DNA of 64,000 nucleotides from Austropuccinia psidii (taxonomy: Eukaryota; Basidiomycota; Pucciniomycetes; Pucciniales; Sphaerophragmiaceae): NCBI GenBank assembly GCA_023105745.1, contig JALGQZ010000009.1:48451967-48515966 (forward strand). The letters run 5' to 3'. Below are positions 44,344 through 56,184 of this stretch, piece by piece. The notes beneath the pieces are model-generated. The model saw only the letters and a program-made list of their open reading frames with translations, made no database searches and had not been told where the DNA came from. Every line of letters begins with the position of its first letter. The stretch's first letter is position 1. The position numbers and the translations under genes are program-made.

Positions 44344-45046
44344 AGATCTTGTATTCCCAAGAAATCAACCAGAACACTGGCCAAGAAGACACAGAGGAAG
44401 AAGACAGCCAATCACTGGATCAAATTAACAGCAAAGGACTTACCATCAGGGAACTCCTACCCAAGGTCTTATTCCAAATCAAATTCAACCCAGAAGTCCA
44501 ACCAGGAGATTGGACAGATGCAGAACAGGTCCTTCAAATACACAAACTCCTGAAAGACCTCTTCACATGGAGCATGGACAACAAAATGTTCACTATGGCA
44601 GCATCATGGGCAGAAGTGGGAATAACAACTCATAAGATCTGTCTCAAGAAAATGGCTTGGATGGAACTTATGACAGAAATGCAAGGTTGGAATCCCAACA
44701 AGAATTTCAAACTCTTAGAAGAAAGAGCAATCAGAATCAAAGAGAACCAGGTAGCCATACAAGCCATAGAGAGATCTTGGTACAAGGAAGAGCCCAGTCA
44801 GATTCAGGTACCCCAGAAATGGAAGGAGAAGTCCCATCTTCCCCACAACAATCCAGCCGTTCCAGGCCTTACAAGCCAAAGGAAACTTCATCCAAGGCTC
44901 CCCAACCATTCCAGGTAGTTTCCGACAGGAGAAAAGGAGCCCAAGGGAGAAACAAAACTTCTTTCAACCAGAGGAAGAAGGAAGCAGACCCATTGATGAA
45001 AAAGCTGATAGATTTAGTCCAAGAAGTACAAAAAAGCAAAAAATAG
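44344..45046 (+). pseudogene. Gag exon 2 of element D, one frameshift
   Basis: The first part is open from 44346 and carries the Gag core (LTIRELLPKVLFQIKFNPEV, LLKDLFTWSMDNKMF, MTEMQGWNPNKNFKLLEER). After AIQAIE near 44775 the family reading moves to the other frame ([12 protein letters not shown], then [20 protein letters not shown]), ending in TAG at 45044-45046, consistent with loss of one base. The pol frame is already open across this end in -1. Apart from that single lesion the exon is intact, so it could have decayed recently or need a mechanism I cannot see. Confidence 0.7.
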
Positions 45047-45153
45047 TTGTACCTACAAATAGTTTTGATAGTTCTGACTCAATTGATCCAGAATTAATAA
45101 CTGAGACTACAATCCACACTCATGAGTTTGAAAACAAATTCACATGGACCAAA

Positions 45154-48100
45154 TTGGCCCAATTCATGGATTCGACACATGAAACCTCAGAAAAAATGAG
45201 GACAGAAGTGGAAACATTGAAAGAAGAAAATGCTTTCCAAGCAACAGTCATAAAAGACTTGAATACAAATGTGGCCAAAATTTGGACAGAATTTGAAAAA
45301 ACTAACAGAAAGTTGAATTCAATTCTAGAAGAACAACAAACTGTGAGGAGAGATCTGAGGGGTATCCAGAAGCAAAAGGATAGCTTTGATAAAGAAATTG
45401 ATTACCTCTATGACAGAGAAGAAAATCAATACCCTCCAACACAAGGTAAACCCACTACCTCTACAAAATTGAAAGAAGAGGATAAAGACTATGACCAGGA
45501 ACCTGAATATCAGATTCCAAAGTCAAGATCACAGTCAATGTACCAAGATGGGGAAAATCTCAGGTATTCAGAGAAACAGGCACTAAAACAGTTACCAGAA
45601 GTAGCAAACTGGCCAAAGCTCTCAGGAATTGCGGAATATGAACATATGGAAATCATTGACTATATTGATGAACTCTTTGTTGATGTCCCAAAGATACCAG
45701 ACTACTGGATCACAACAAGACTTAACACAGCATTCAGAGGCTATGAAAACATATGGTATACTGAGATGAAAGAAATACATGACAGGAAAAGCTGGCCATG
45801 GTGGAGGAACCAGATTATACAAAAGTATAGCAATGGTAGTTGGATCTGGCAAAAGACCATGTCCTTTGAAAGTGATAGATACTCCACAGAAAAAGACCCA
45901 TATGAATGGTGTCTCAAACAAACAAAAAGGCTAAAAGCTATTTATCCCAATATGACAATAGAAATGAGAAACCATAAACTCCTAACAAAATTGCCAGGAG
46001 ATCTAGAACATGCAGTCAAATGCAGATGCAACAACATCAGCAGCATTGATGACATAGCAAATGTCATACATTATGTGAGGAAAAAAACCTCCATAGGAAG
46101 GTACAAATCCTATAAGCCAAACTTCAAAGACAAGAAGTCTGAAGTTAAAGAAACAAACAAAGAGAAAGGGAAAGAACCCCCAAAAAAGAAATATGTGTTC
46201 CACAACTGTGGATCACCAGACCATTATGCCAACAATTGCACAAAACCAAAAAAGAAAATATATGCAATTGATGAAGAATCAGAAGAACAAACAGGTGAAA
46301 AATCTGATTCTGAAAGTATGGGAAATGGTATGAGAGCAGAATCACAAAGTGAAGCTGATACCATAGAAGAATACATAGTGGAATGCAATGAAGAAAGTTC
46401 ACTTGACATACAAGACATTGAATTAGATTCAGGAATAACACAAATAACAACAGGCAAAGAGCTCTGTAAGCACACACAGAATGCACAAACATTCCTGGTA
46501 GCCCCAAATAGAGGGATGGGATTCATTCATGGAACACCGACAAAATTGACAGTTTACATTGAGAACTGTAAACATCCAATGATCATTGACACAGGATCAA
46601 GTTGCTCCATAGTGGCAAAAGAATACTTAAAACAACACTTCCCCAAATGGGAAGAGGATATAATCCCAACAAAAGCTAGAAACTTTAAAAGTGCATCAGG
46701 CAAAATGCACTCACTGGGGACAATAATCAAAGAGATAATTATCCCACACCAAAAAGGAAATATAAGACTAGAACCTGAATTTGTAGTTCTAGAGAATGCA
46801 CATGTACAAGGACTCTTACTAGGTACAGAGTACCAAAGAATGTATGGTATGGACATTTGCAATAGTAAAAATAGATATCTTACCATAGGTATAAACAAAG
46901 AAAAAAACCTTTCCTTTGACATAAATCATATAACAAATGATAACACCCTGAAAGAACTAGTGGAAGAATTCAAAGAAGCCCAATATGGCACTCAACTCAC
47001 CAGTAAAATGAAACTCAGCTTACTGAAAGTATTGAGGAAGCATAGAGGAGCTTTTGCAATAGGAGATGAACCACTAGGAAAAATCAAAGGAAATGATATA
47101 GAATTATATCTGGATGTAGAAAGACCATACCCACCTATGCTTAGGAGACCACCATACCCAGCCAGCATGGAAACTAGGAAACAAATTGAGAAACATATCA
47201 ATAAACTCCTAGAAACGGGGGTCATAAGGAAAATAGGACACAATGAGATAGTAGAAGTCACTACATCAGTCCTTATAACTTGGCATGATGGTAAATCCAG
47301 ACTATGTGGGGACTTCAGGGCTTTGAATAATTACACCAAAGCAGATAGGTACCCCATCCCAAGGATACCACATGCACTAGATAAGCTAGCAAAAGCCAAG
47401 TTTATTACAAAAATGGATTGCATGAAAGGCTTCCACCAGAATGGGGTGAAACCAGATTCCATCAAATTGCTAAGAATTATATGCCATATGGGCATATATG
47501 AATATACTAGAATTCCATTTGGCATTAAGAATGCACCAGCCCATTTTCAGAGGATAATGGATACCATATTTCAAGATGAAATAATGGAAGGGTGGATGGT
47601 AGTGTACATTGATGATATCATAATATACTCAGAAACATGGGAAGACCATGTGAGGAAAACTGATAAAATATTGGGAAAATGTACACCAATCAACATGAAA
47701 ATATCTCTTAAAAAATGTAGCTTTGGACAGCAAGAACTGCTAGCCCTAGGACACAAAGTTTCAGGTTCAAGTCTAGCCATAGACCAAAATAAAGTTGCTG
47801 CAGTACTGAAGAAACCAGTACCAAAGAACATTAAAGAAATGGAATCTTTTTTGGGCTTTGCTAGTTACTACAGGAGCCACATAAAAAACTTTGCATACAT
47901 CACAATTAGCCTATACAAACTGTGCATAAAAGATGTAGTCTTTGAAATTACCAAAGAAAGAAGAGATGCATTTGAGAAGATCAAATATGAACTGACCAAT
48001 GCCCCTGTCCTAATGATGCCTGATTTTGAACTACCATTCAAACTATATATAGATGCAGCATGTAGCCAAGGACTAGGAGCAGAACTACACCAGAGGCAAC

Positions 48101-50190
48101 TAGTGGATGGAATACCCAAAGAAGGACTAATTTGCTATATATCAAGACAACTGAAAGACTCAGAAGCCAGATATGGAGCTACTCAGACAGAATGTCTCTG
48201 TTTGGTATGGGCATTAGAAAAACTCCATTACTACTTAGAAGGAGCAGTATTTGAAGTTTTTACTGATTGCACAGCCCTCAAATCACTGTTGAACATGGAG
48301 ACAACAAACAGACACATGCTCAGGTGGCAAATAGCCATACAAGAATACAGAGGGAATATGACTATTATCTATAAAGAAGGGAAAAGTCATACTAATGCAG
48401 ATGGTCTCAGCAGATGGCCACTAAATAATGACCAAGAGAATCCAGCATATGACCCAGGAAATGGGGCCAAAATACCCATACAATGCATGGAGATAGATAG
48501 GAGAAAGAACTTCAAACTATCAAACTGGGCATTAGGGAATGACCCATCAAACCCAGCGCAGAGCTATGGGGAGAGCAAAGAGATACCCATATTGGGAATC
48601 AGCTCCTCTAATCTAAATATAGAGTTCTTTAGTATAGTACAATCATCATACAATAAACACAAACAGTGTAGTATATTGATACAACTATTAAAGCAAAAGT
48701 ACAGGAGTCCTGAGCTAGAGAGCCAATTGGAAGAGCCATGGCTCAAAAACCAAAAAGAGAATAGATTTTTTCTGATAAATGATCTACTATACCATAGGGA
48801 AAAACACACAAGTGCCCTGGTAATAATAAATAGGGAACATATTTCCCTGATACTACAGGAATTCCATGACTGCCCATACATGGGACATATAAGTGAAGAA
48901 AGAACAAAAGAAAGAGTCTTTAGCACAGCTTGGTGGCCAAAGTGGGAACAAGACTTGAGTGAATACATCAACACTTGTACCAGATGCCAAAAAGCCAACA
49001 AAGGTCATGGCAAAAGATATGGATTACTCCAGAGTATAGAGGAGCCCAAACACCCCTGGGAAATAATAAACATGGATTGGGTGACAGGCTTGGTCCCTGG
49101 AGGGAAAGACAGCTTTAATGCATGCCTAGTAGTAGTAGACAGGTACAGCAAGAGTGTCAGATGTCTCCCCTGTCACAAAGAGGACACAGCAATGGACACA
49201 GCCATATTGTTCTGGAGCAATGTGATAGCAAACTGTGGAGTTCCAAGAATTAGAATTAGTGACAGAGACCCTAAGTTCACATCGGAATTTGGGACTAATC
49301 TATATGAGATGCTGGGAACCAAACTAGCATTCTCCACAGCTTACCATCCACAAACAGATGGTCTAGCAGAAAGAATGATTCAAACATTTGAAGACATCAT
49401 TAGAAGATTTTGTTCATATGGCATGGAATATAAAGACAATGAGGGATATACCCATGACTGGGTAACCCTCCTACCAGCTGTACAATTGGCATACAACACA
49501 AGTATACACTCAGTGACAGGAAAACCCCCTGCCACATTAGAGAAAGGATGGAACCCACTACTTCCAGTAGACTACTTGAAGGAGAACCTCCTCTCAGTAA
49601 ATCCCACAGCTAAAGACTTCCACACAATGTGGAAAACTGCCTGTGAAAAAGCAGAACAATGTGTGGCTGAAGCTAAATTATACAACAAACAGAGATATGA
49701 TAAAAGTCACCAAGAACCTGATTTCAAAGAAGGAGACCAAGTTCTAATCTCAACTCTTAACTTCAACAATCTAAGAGGACCCAAGAAGATGAGAGACTCA
49801 TTCATAGGACCATTCACCATTATTAAATTAATAGGAAAGAATGCAATAGAAGTCAACCTGACCAAAGAGTTTTCTAGGAAACACCCAGTTTTCCCTGTGA
49901 GCCTGGTCAAACCTTATCACCAAACAGATGAGGAGAAATTCCCTGACAGAAAGAAGACAGTCACCCATGAAAGATTGGTAGAGGAAGATGACTCACCTGG
50001 ACCAGTGAAAAAGATCATTAAAGCCAGGAAAATAAGAATTAATGGGAAAGACAACAGGCAATATCTGGTTATATTTAAGAATCAACCAGCAGATAAAGAT
50101 AAATGGTTAACTGAGAAAGAAATCCCAGATGGACAAATACACCTCAGAAGATTCAGAGCCTCCAGAAGGGCTGAAGAGTCTCATCAATGA
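45154..50190 (+). CDS. Gag-Pol ORF of element D: coiled coil, zinc knuckle, protease, RT, RNase H, integrase, chromodomain-like tail
   Basis: 1,678 codons without a stop from a TTG at 45154 (first ATG 45166); the frame is open upstream into gag. Residues about 10-90 are coiled-coil-like; 135-310 are a Gag-like helical domain. The zinc knuckle near 349-362 reads [14 protein letters not shown], so the first Cys of CCHC is Phe. Protease DTGSS starts at 479. Reverse transcriptase has [31 protein letters not shown] and YIDD at 818-821. RNase H Asp lies in LYIDAACSQ near 967. Integrase has the HHCC finger (about 1229-1275), Asp 1308 (MDWVTG), Asp 1370 (SDRDP) and Glu 1406 (LAERM), with 35 residues between the last two. 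The C-terminal tail (about 1605-1665) resembles a chromodomain. All Pol active-site residues I can check are present. It copies element RNA to DNA and inserts it into the nucleus-held genome. Confidence 0.92.
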   Translation: MAQFMDSTHETSEKMRTEVETLKEENAFQATVIKDLNTNVAKIWTEFEKTNRKLNSILEEQQTVRRDLRGIQKQKDSFDKEIDYLYDREENQYPPTQGKPTTSTKLKEEDKDYDQEPEYQIPKSRSQSMYQDGENLRYSEKQALKQLPEVANWPKLSGIAEYEHMEIIDYIDELFVDVPKIPDYWITTRLNTAFRGYENIWYTEMKEIHDRKSWPWWRNQIIQKYSNGSWIWQKTMSFESDRYSTEKDPYEWCLKQTKRLKAIYPNMTIEMRNHKLLTKLPGDLEHAVKCRCNNISSIDDIANVIHYVRKKTSIGRYKSYKPNFKDKKSEVKETNKEKGKEPPKKKYVFHNCGSPDHYANNCTKPKKKIYAIDEESEEQTGEKSDSESMGNGMRAESQSEADTIEEYIVECNEESSLDIQDIELDSGITQITTGKELCKHTQNAQTFLVAPNRGMGFIHGTPTKLTVYIENCKHPMIIDTGSSCSIVAKEYLKQHFPKWEEDIIPTKARNFKSASGKMHSLGTIIKEIIIPHQKGNIRLEPEFVVLENAHVQGLLLGTEYQRMYGMDICNSKNRYLTIGINKEKNLSFDINHITNDNTLKELVEEFKEAQYGTQLTSKMKLSLLKVLRKHRGAFAIGDEPLGKIKGNDIELYLDVERPYPPMLRRPPYPASMETRKQIEKHINKLLETGVIRKIGHNEIVEVTTSVLITWHDGKSRLCGDFRALNNYTKADRYPIPRIPHALDKLAKAKFITKMDCMKGFHQNGVKPDSIKLLRIICHMGIYEYTRIPFGIKNAPAHFQRIMDTIFQDEIMEGWMVVYIDDIIIYSETWEDHVRKTDKILGKCTPINMKISLKKCSFGQQELLALGHKVSGSSLAIDQNKVAAVLKKPVPKNIKEMESFLGFASYYRSHIKNFAYITISLYKLCIKDVVFEITKERRDAFEKIKYELTNAPVLMMPDFELPFKLYIDAACSQGLGAELHQRQLVDGIPKEGLICYISRQLKDSEARYGATQTECLCLVWALEKLHYYLEGAVFEVFTDCTALKSLLNMETTNRHMLRWQIAIQEYRGNMTIIYKEGKSHTNADGLSRWPLNNDQENPAYDPGNGAKIPIQCMEIDRRKNFKLSNWALGNDPSNPAQSYGESKEIPILGISSSNLNIEFFSIVQSSYNKHKQCSILIQLLKQKYRSPELESQLEEPWLKNQKENRFFLINDLLYHREKHTSALVIINREHISLILQEFHDCPYMGHISEERTKERVFSTAWWPKWEQDLSEYINTCTRCQKANKGHGKRYGLLQSIEEPKHPWEIINMDWVTGLVPGGKDSFNACLVVVDRYSKSVRCLPCHKEDTAMDTAILFWSNVIANCGVPRIRISDRDPKFTSEFGTNLYEMLGTKLAFSTAYHPQTDGLAERMIQTFEDIIRRFCSYGMEYKDNEGYTHDWVTLLPAVQLAYNTSIHSVTGKPPATLEKGWNPLLPVDYLKENLLSVNPTAKDFHTMWKTACEKAEQCVAEAKLYNKQRYDKSHQEPDFKEGDQVLISTLNFNNLRGPKKMRDSFIGPFTIIKLIGKNAIEVNLTKEFSRKHPVFPVSLVKPYHQTDEEKFPDRKKTVTHERLVEEDDSPGPVKKIIKARKIRINGKDNRQYLVIFKNQPADKDKWLTEKEIPDGQIHLRRFRASRRAEESHQ

Positions 50191-50203
50191 TGAGCCTTCT
50201 GTT

Positions 50204-50214
50204 GAGGGAGGGTA
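50204..50214 (+). other. Polypurine tract of element D
   Basis: GAGGGAGGGTA directly before TGTCAG at 50215. Confidence 0.75.
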
Positions 50215-53200
50215 TGTCAGCCTGTGACTCAAAACAGAGCACTAGCATGACATGCAACATACCATAAATAATGGTATGAAAAGTATTGAGCAAACATAGT
50301 CAATACAGGTAATAAATAAGAGGAAAAAACTCCTCTTAAATTAAACACCAACCTTATCCAAACAGAAGAAGGAAACCTAGAGGAGAATAAACAAGTCAAA
50401 ACCCTTATTTTCACCTCTCATCTAACTTATGCATATTTAAGTTATTCTATACCAAAATGGTGTTTTTCTTTAGGCTCACATAGAGAGCTACACAATGGTA
50501 TCATCCATGTTGCTGTAACACCACTACAGCTGGAGATAACATATGACCTTTCTTTTAAAACCAAGACCCCCCTGAAAGTCAAAGAGGGCTTGTACAAAAC
50601 TGTACAAAGGTATAGCCAAATTAAATATCTAAACAAGAGCTTCAATTTGAGACACCTTAGACCTCTGTATCTCTTACATTGACTGAGGGATCTTGGTTCA
50701 AAGGCTTAACAACCAAAATACAGATATTCTGAAAACAACAATGTAAACAAACCCCTGTATCTTTGGCATAGACTCATACAACTGTACATTGTAATATACA
50801 AAACTGTAGAGCTAATCAAGCCCTAGGAGACTGTATTATCAGAATACGGATATCTTCCAAATTGAAGAAGATATCTGGTATGGAAGTTTTTGAAGCCTCA
50901 TACTGATGTACAAAAATACATCCAAAAACTTAAAACCCTTATAACTTTTGCTATTTTAAAGAAGGGTAAACATGAAGCATACCAAATTTAAGAGCTCATT
51001 AAGCCCTTCAATTCTGTGCTCTTGGTTTCTTGATATCTTAAGAACTGACTGAGATGTCCTGATTGGAAGGTTTTTCTAGCAATATATGACTGTATCAAAC
51101 TTGTATCAAACAGTATTGCTCTCATACTTAAAATAAATACTTATGAAGATATAACCTCTCTAAAATCATCATTATTGATCATACAGACACCAGAACAACG
51201 TCATCCAAGTGCTGACATGGCAGGTGAAAAGTTTTTTCACCCTGTATTGATCCAGAATGATTATTTGTGGTTCCAAAACCACAATTCTGCCTCTATTGAC
51301 GTCAGAATTGACAATCCAGAACCACAGACTGATCATTGGAGTGAAACGTTTCACTACTCTGACGCATGAAGAGTTAATAACTCTTGACAGTCTTGAAAGA
51401 TATAAAAAGAAGGGTTTTTTCCTTGAAAACCCATCATCTTTATCTTATTATCCATATTCTTATGTGACAAAACTGTTATCAATCAGTAGTGTCCTTAGAA
51501 TTATCATTAAAGATATAATTAGAATATAATTATTGTAGTACTTCTTTACAGTCAAAGATATTATAGTATTGCAACCCAGGTCCTCAACAGACTCATCACA
51601 ACTGTTACCTTGTAGCAGTAGGACCTGAAGATTTAAATTTATTTGTTTTTTGACGTGTCACAGTCATAATACTAGCTTGTAACTACATCTTATATGTAAG
51701 GTTTGACTATGAAACAATAAGTAAAAATTACTAATTTATTACTTATTTTACTCTAAATGTCCTTATGAATTGAATAAATAAGATTAAAAATATAATAATA
51801 ATAAATAATTATTATTATTATGGCGTAAAATAATTATATTATTAAATAAATATAATAATATAATTTATATTATGAAAATATAATATAATAAATAAATATA
51901 TTAATATAAAATAATTAATATATTTAAAAAGCTCTTTATTATTGTTACTAACAAATAATAAAGGCGTAAAAAATTGTTTTTTATTAATAAAAAACAATTA
52001 ATAACAATAATATTACTAATATTAAAGTTATGAATTAATATAAATACTATTTATATTAATTAAAGAATTATTAAGAGAGTAATAATAGAGAAATTATTAT
52101 AATAAGAGAAAATAACCTACTTTTAACACTTAATATAATAATTTTGAAATATTTTACGCCAAAAAATATAAATACAACTTTTTCAAATTGTATTTACAAT
52201 AAAAATAAAGAAAATTACAAATTATTCTGGATTTTTATGTGGAAATGAGTTTTAGAGAGATTTTTAACAAAAACAATTAAATAAATGATTTAATCACGTC
52301 AAAATAGATGATTATAGCAAGGTGGTCTTTGGTCTTTAATAATATAATACTTTTATATATAAAGAATAAAGAAATTACCTTTGATTTAATTGATTTAATG
52401 TTTTTGATGCGTCTGAGGGGAAAATAGAGTAAAAAGAGCTTTATTTATAGTAAATACCTCCCTCCTAGAGTCCAACAGGCTTCTAGTAGACGTGTACTGA
52501 TCATATCCACTGGAATTGATCAATATTTTAAGGTTTGATGGTGATTACATTATTATCAAACCATATTACATCATTATTACACCATTATTTAGAGTTATCA
52601 CTATAACTCTAAGTTTGATGACATCAGAGGCTTGGCAGAACCCCAAATTTCGTGGATTTTATTAGCTTTAATCATAAACTAATAGTATTCACCAATTTTA
52701 TCACTCTTATGACTGTTAAACTTAATTTAAGGTTACAGTAGGTGATCATAACTGCTCAATTTAAGCTCAAACTTTGATCTTCAATAACTTTTAAGATTTA
52801 CACGCTACAGAAATTCAGAGAGTGAATTCTGATAGCCTGGAATAACCTTATTATTCTGCCAAGAGCTTTTTATTACATCATCAAAACTCTAATTCTGATG
52901 ATTTTTCTTGTAACTCATCTTTTCTGTTGAAATTCAATATTTTAAACTTCAAACCTTGATTTCAGGGGGTTATACCCTGAATTTAATAATAGAAATTACA
53001 TCATTCTTCACGAATGAACTAGTAGAATCCAACTGTATACTTTTTTTAAAGTTTGGACTACTTTCACAACAAAGTGGTCAACAGCTCTGTTGATTTTTAT
53101 CAATATTTCATCATAGGTTTTAACCTTGTTTGTAATTTGTAAAATAAAGTACATATCTGTGTTCTTACAGTAATTACGTGGTAACTTTATTTTTGGTTCA

Positions 53201-53732
53201 TCATTCTATCATTTATAGTTTAGGAGATATTAGCTATGATCCTTGAATATATGTGTTGACCAAAAAAGTGCATATATTCAGGTTAATTCCTTAAGTATTG
53301 ACTTTGGAAATTAGCTTATTAATTGTTTCATGTGTGGATCTTCGTGGGAAATCCACTGGTACAATTTATTTCACATGTTGTTTCATTAGTTCCTGAGATA
53401 AATAAGGTTTTCTGGTTTTTATAAGGTATTATACCTTATAATTCATTAAATATTGACTTTACAGATATTCCATAAAAATGGTATATGTGTATTTTTCCAT
53501 GAGGAATCCAATGGTATAATTTATTTTACATGTTTATTCATTGGTTTTTGAGTTAAACCAATTTTTGTACCAATTTATGGTATTTTTTGTATATTTAAGT
53601 AAATATTCTAAGTAATTTTAATATAATTATATTAAAGGTATAATTATTCTTAGTCTTTTTTGTGACCTTATTGGGTATGTGGTCATATCTCAAAGGCTCA
53701 CATTATAGCTACTATATAGACTCACCCTGACA
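50215..53732 (+). repeat. 3' LTR of element D, split by solo LTR S
   Basis: Left part 50215-51694, right part 53708-53732 (plus the duplicated TTATA at 53703-53707). Without the insert it is 1,505 bp and aligns end to end with the 5' LTR; its end is the canonical CCCTGACA. Followed by target duplication CTTCC. Confidence 0.9.
51695..53702. mobile_element. Solo LTR of a further family (S), 2,008 bp
   Basis: Inserted in D's 3' LTR at a position known exactly from the intact 5' LTR. Flanked by TTATA on both sides (51690-51694 and 53703-53707). The ends are TGTAAG...CTCACA, an imperfect TG...CA inverted pair. No ORF of note; AT-rich with repeated GGCGTAAAA-like motifs near 51820 and 51960. Length, ends and target duplication fit a solo LTR; the orientation is unknown, and a non-autonomous element of other type is the alternative. 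Confidence 0.75.
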
Positions 53733-53866
53733 CTTCCCTACCAACTATTGTAGAGACTGATGCTTCTGATTCTGCCTTGGGTGCTGTACTGGGTCAGGTG
53801 AATGACTCAGGAAAGCATCCCATTTCATTTGATAGCCACAAGCCTCTTCCAGCTGAGCTGAACTAT
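53733..53866 (+). pseudogene. RNase H fragment of element C' between insertions D and E
   Basis: Continues the reading broken at 41448: LPTTIVETDASDSALGAVLG, then NDSGKHPISFDSHKPLPAEL. It matches 26280-26405 of element C (VETDASDYALGAVLSQ). Ends at ACTAT before E's LTR; ACTAT (53862-53866) should recur to the right of E, outside the window. Confidence 0.85.
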
Positions 53867-55282
53867 TGTCAGGCTGAGTCTATGATAAAAGTATTGAAAT
53901 GTATTTACAACTTTTAACTATGACTGTGACACGGTAAAAAGGATTTAAAAAGAGTTTATAAGAATTAAAGATTTTTTAATTTAAGAATAAAAGGGCTTTA
54001 CTATATGTAATATAGTGGTGGTGAGCGCTGTTGAAAGCCCTGGGTGCAGCTTTACCTGTTGGGTTACAATAATAAAGGCTACAATAATTAATATTATAAT
54101 TATACCTGTTTATTACCCAAGAGTAAAACTTTTTTTGACAGTTTACTACGTAGGGTATTCAAGAACACGATGAGGAAAACTTTCTGACAGTGAAAAGCCC
54201 TCCTTTTATCCTAAAATGAGGTAGAAAGGCTGCTACACCTTTCCACGTAGAGGAAGTGAAGATTTTTTTACTCTCTGAGACAGGCTTGTGGTTTTCAGAG
54301 ACCTGTATAACCTGTATTGGGCTCAGATGTGGTTTTGAGACCATATCTGGGCAGTTTTCACCAATACAGGGTGAACATTTTCATCTGTGGACCACATAGC
54401 ACTCTTCTGACGTGTATGACGCATAGAATGCTGTACAGAAACTGTATGGCGCCCCAGTATTGAAGTATAAACATGCTTCTTTGTCAGTTTTACACCTCAT
54501 AATCATGGGAATGGGATATTATCCCAGGGCAAAGCTGTATTGGTCGGAATGTGAGATTTTGACATTCAAGCAGCTATAACTTTGTCAGTTCTTGAGATAT
54601 CAACCTCAAAACTCAACCGGTGTGTAGCCCTGTATGTGTTCTACACAATTGTACCTTATTTGATATGTTTATCATGGAATATGGCAAAGGTATGCCATGT
54701 ACAAGAATTTTATACACATCCCTGGTTTAGGCAAAAGGCTGTATTGGGCTTGTTTGCCCCATAAACTCTGCTATAGTTGAGATATGAGGAAATGGATGAC
54801 ACCATCAGATATCCCAGATTGTCCTCTTTCCAAAAGGACCCCACTTTAAGTATCTCACACTAAAACTGTAGAAGTTAGATGAGAGGTGAAGGTTTTGTTC
54901 AACCTTATTTGGTCTGAATTTGACCATAAACTCAGTAATATTGGTGCTAGCTCAGTTTGGCTGGTACCATTGGATAGCCCTGGCTTAGAGCTTCATTTTA
55001 AATACCCATTTGATGGGGTTGGGACTCTCCTTCTGGATTCCAGATGTGACTTGAAAGTTAAGGTTTATGCCCAGCAATAACTTCAAGCAGGAATAACTTT
55101 GTTATTCTTTGTCCTATGGTGATGGGATTACATTTTCAAAAAGAGGTGAGTTTCTTCTCTCTTTTGATACATTTTGTGCTAATTTGGCTCAGCTCCATGT
55201 TTTGGTGGTATCTTGGCTATACCATTGGTTTATGGTATTTTGGCTGTCATGCTTGTGCTCTGGTTTGAGTCACAGGCTGACA
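53867..55282 (-). repeat. 3' LTR of element E (family B)
   Basis: 1,416 bp, reverse-strand homologue of 16843-18276, plus-strand ends TGTCAGGCTGAG...GTCACAGGCTGACA. Retains a CpG-bearing ACGT box (GACGTGTATGACGC near 54411). Confidence 0.9.
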
Positions 55283-55296
55283 TACCCTTCCTCTAA
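55283..55296 (-). other. Polypurine tract of element E
   Basis: On the minus strand TTAGAGGAAGGGTA, directly before the 3' LTR. Equivalent to the tracts in A and D. Confidence 0.7.
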
Positions 55297-55337
55297 ATAA
55301 GGCTCATCATTGATGAGACTGTTCAGTCCTCCTAGAG

Positions 55338-56184
55338 GCTCAGAATCTCCTTAAATGAAGGTTCCCATCTGGTATGGAATCTTCTTCCAACCATTTGTCT
55401 TTATCAGCTGTTTGGTTCTTGAATCTGACTAAGTATTGTGTCTGATCCTTCCCATTAAGTCTGATCTTCCTGGCCCTGATGATTTTACTCACAGGTCCAG
55501 GGGAGTCCTCCACTTCCACTATTTCAGGTGGTGTGGGGCTCTTCTTGCTGGAGGTGAATTTGTCCTCCTCTGTTTGGAAGTATGGCTTGAATAAACTTAC
55601 TGGAAAGACTGGGTGCTTCCTGGAAATTTCCTCTGTAAGTTTGACTTTCACTGCATTCTTCCCTATCAATTTAATGATAGTGAAGGGCCCTAAAAATGAG
55701 TCTCTCATTTTCTTAGGTCATTTAAGATTATTAAAGTTCAGTGTGGACACTAGCACCTGGTCCTCTTCCTTAAAGTAAGCTCCATGTGTGTCTTGTCCCA
55801 CCTCTGTTTATTATGGTATTTTGTCTCAGCTATGGATTTGGCAGCTGTGTCACAAGCCCTCTTCCACATTTCATGGAAGTCCTTGGCTGTGGGGTGGATG
55901 GTCAGAAGATTCTTCTTCAAGTGATCCACAGGCAACAGGGGATTCCAACCTTTCTCTACCACTGCCGGTGTTTTTCCTGTGGTAGAGTGCTGACTTGTAT
56001 TTTAAGCCAGTTGGACAGCTGGTAGAAGGGTAACCCAGTCATGGGTGTATTCCATGCCATAGGCACAGAACCTTCTAAGGATATCCTCCATTGTCTGGAT
56101 CATCCTTTAAGCTAGGCCATCTGTTTGTGGATGGTAAGCTGTGTAAAATGCAAGCTTGGTGCCAGGCATGTCATATAAGTTGGT
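55338..56184 (-). pseudogene. Integrase end and chromodomain-like tail of element E
   Basis: Open pieces: 55962-55750 ([20 protein letters not shown]) and 55708-55340 ([32 protein letters not shown], chromodomain-like ARKIRLNGKDQTQYLVRFKN). Upstream of 55962 the integrase Glu region is readable only across frameshifts ([12 protein letters not shown] sequence near 56120). Same gene as 57882-56185, separated by a stop at 56185-56187. Confidence 0.75.

Larger units (their letters stand above)
41449..53732 (+). mobile_element. Element D: family-B2 Ty3/gypsy element, best preserved copy
   Basis: LTR ends TGTCAG...CTGACA (the left copy reads CTGAGA), a perfect 5-bp target duplication, primer site, leader intron, gag with one short intron, one open pol ORF, polypurine tract and 3' LTR. 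Without the 2-kb solo LTR in its right LTR and that insert's duplicated target bases it is about 10.3 kb. Its LTRs share only ends and some inner motifs with those of A and E, so it is a separate subfamily, while the proteins align throughout. Pol looks competent; gag needs at least one frame repair and the zinc knuckle is altered. Confidence 0.92.
37690..53866 (+). mobile_element. Element C': C-family element with nested insertions D and E
   Basis: Only about 25 bp of its 5' LTR remain (to GAGCCCCTGTGG near 37715), followed by leader, gag, protease and reverse transcriptase. RNase H is interrupted at 41448 by D, resumes at 53733-53866 and is interrupted again by E. The rest must lie beyond the right edge of E, outside the window. 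All coding parts contain stops and frameshifts, many more than in element C. Confidence 0.85.

Noticed and set aside
46145..49001. Several 80-145 codon minus-strand ORFs under D's pol
   Set aside because: Hydrophobic Cys/Leu/Ser-rich translations typical of the antisense of a charged coding frame; no independent support.
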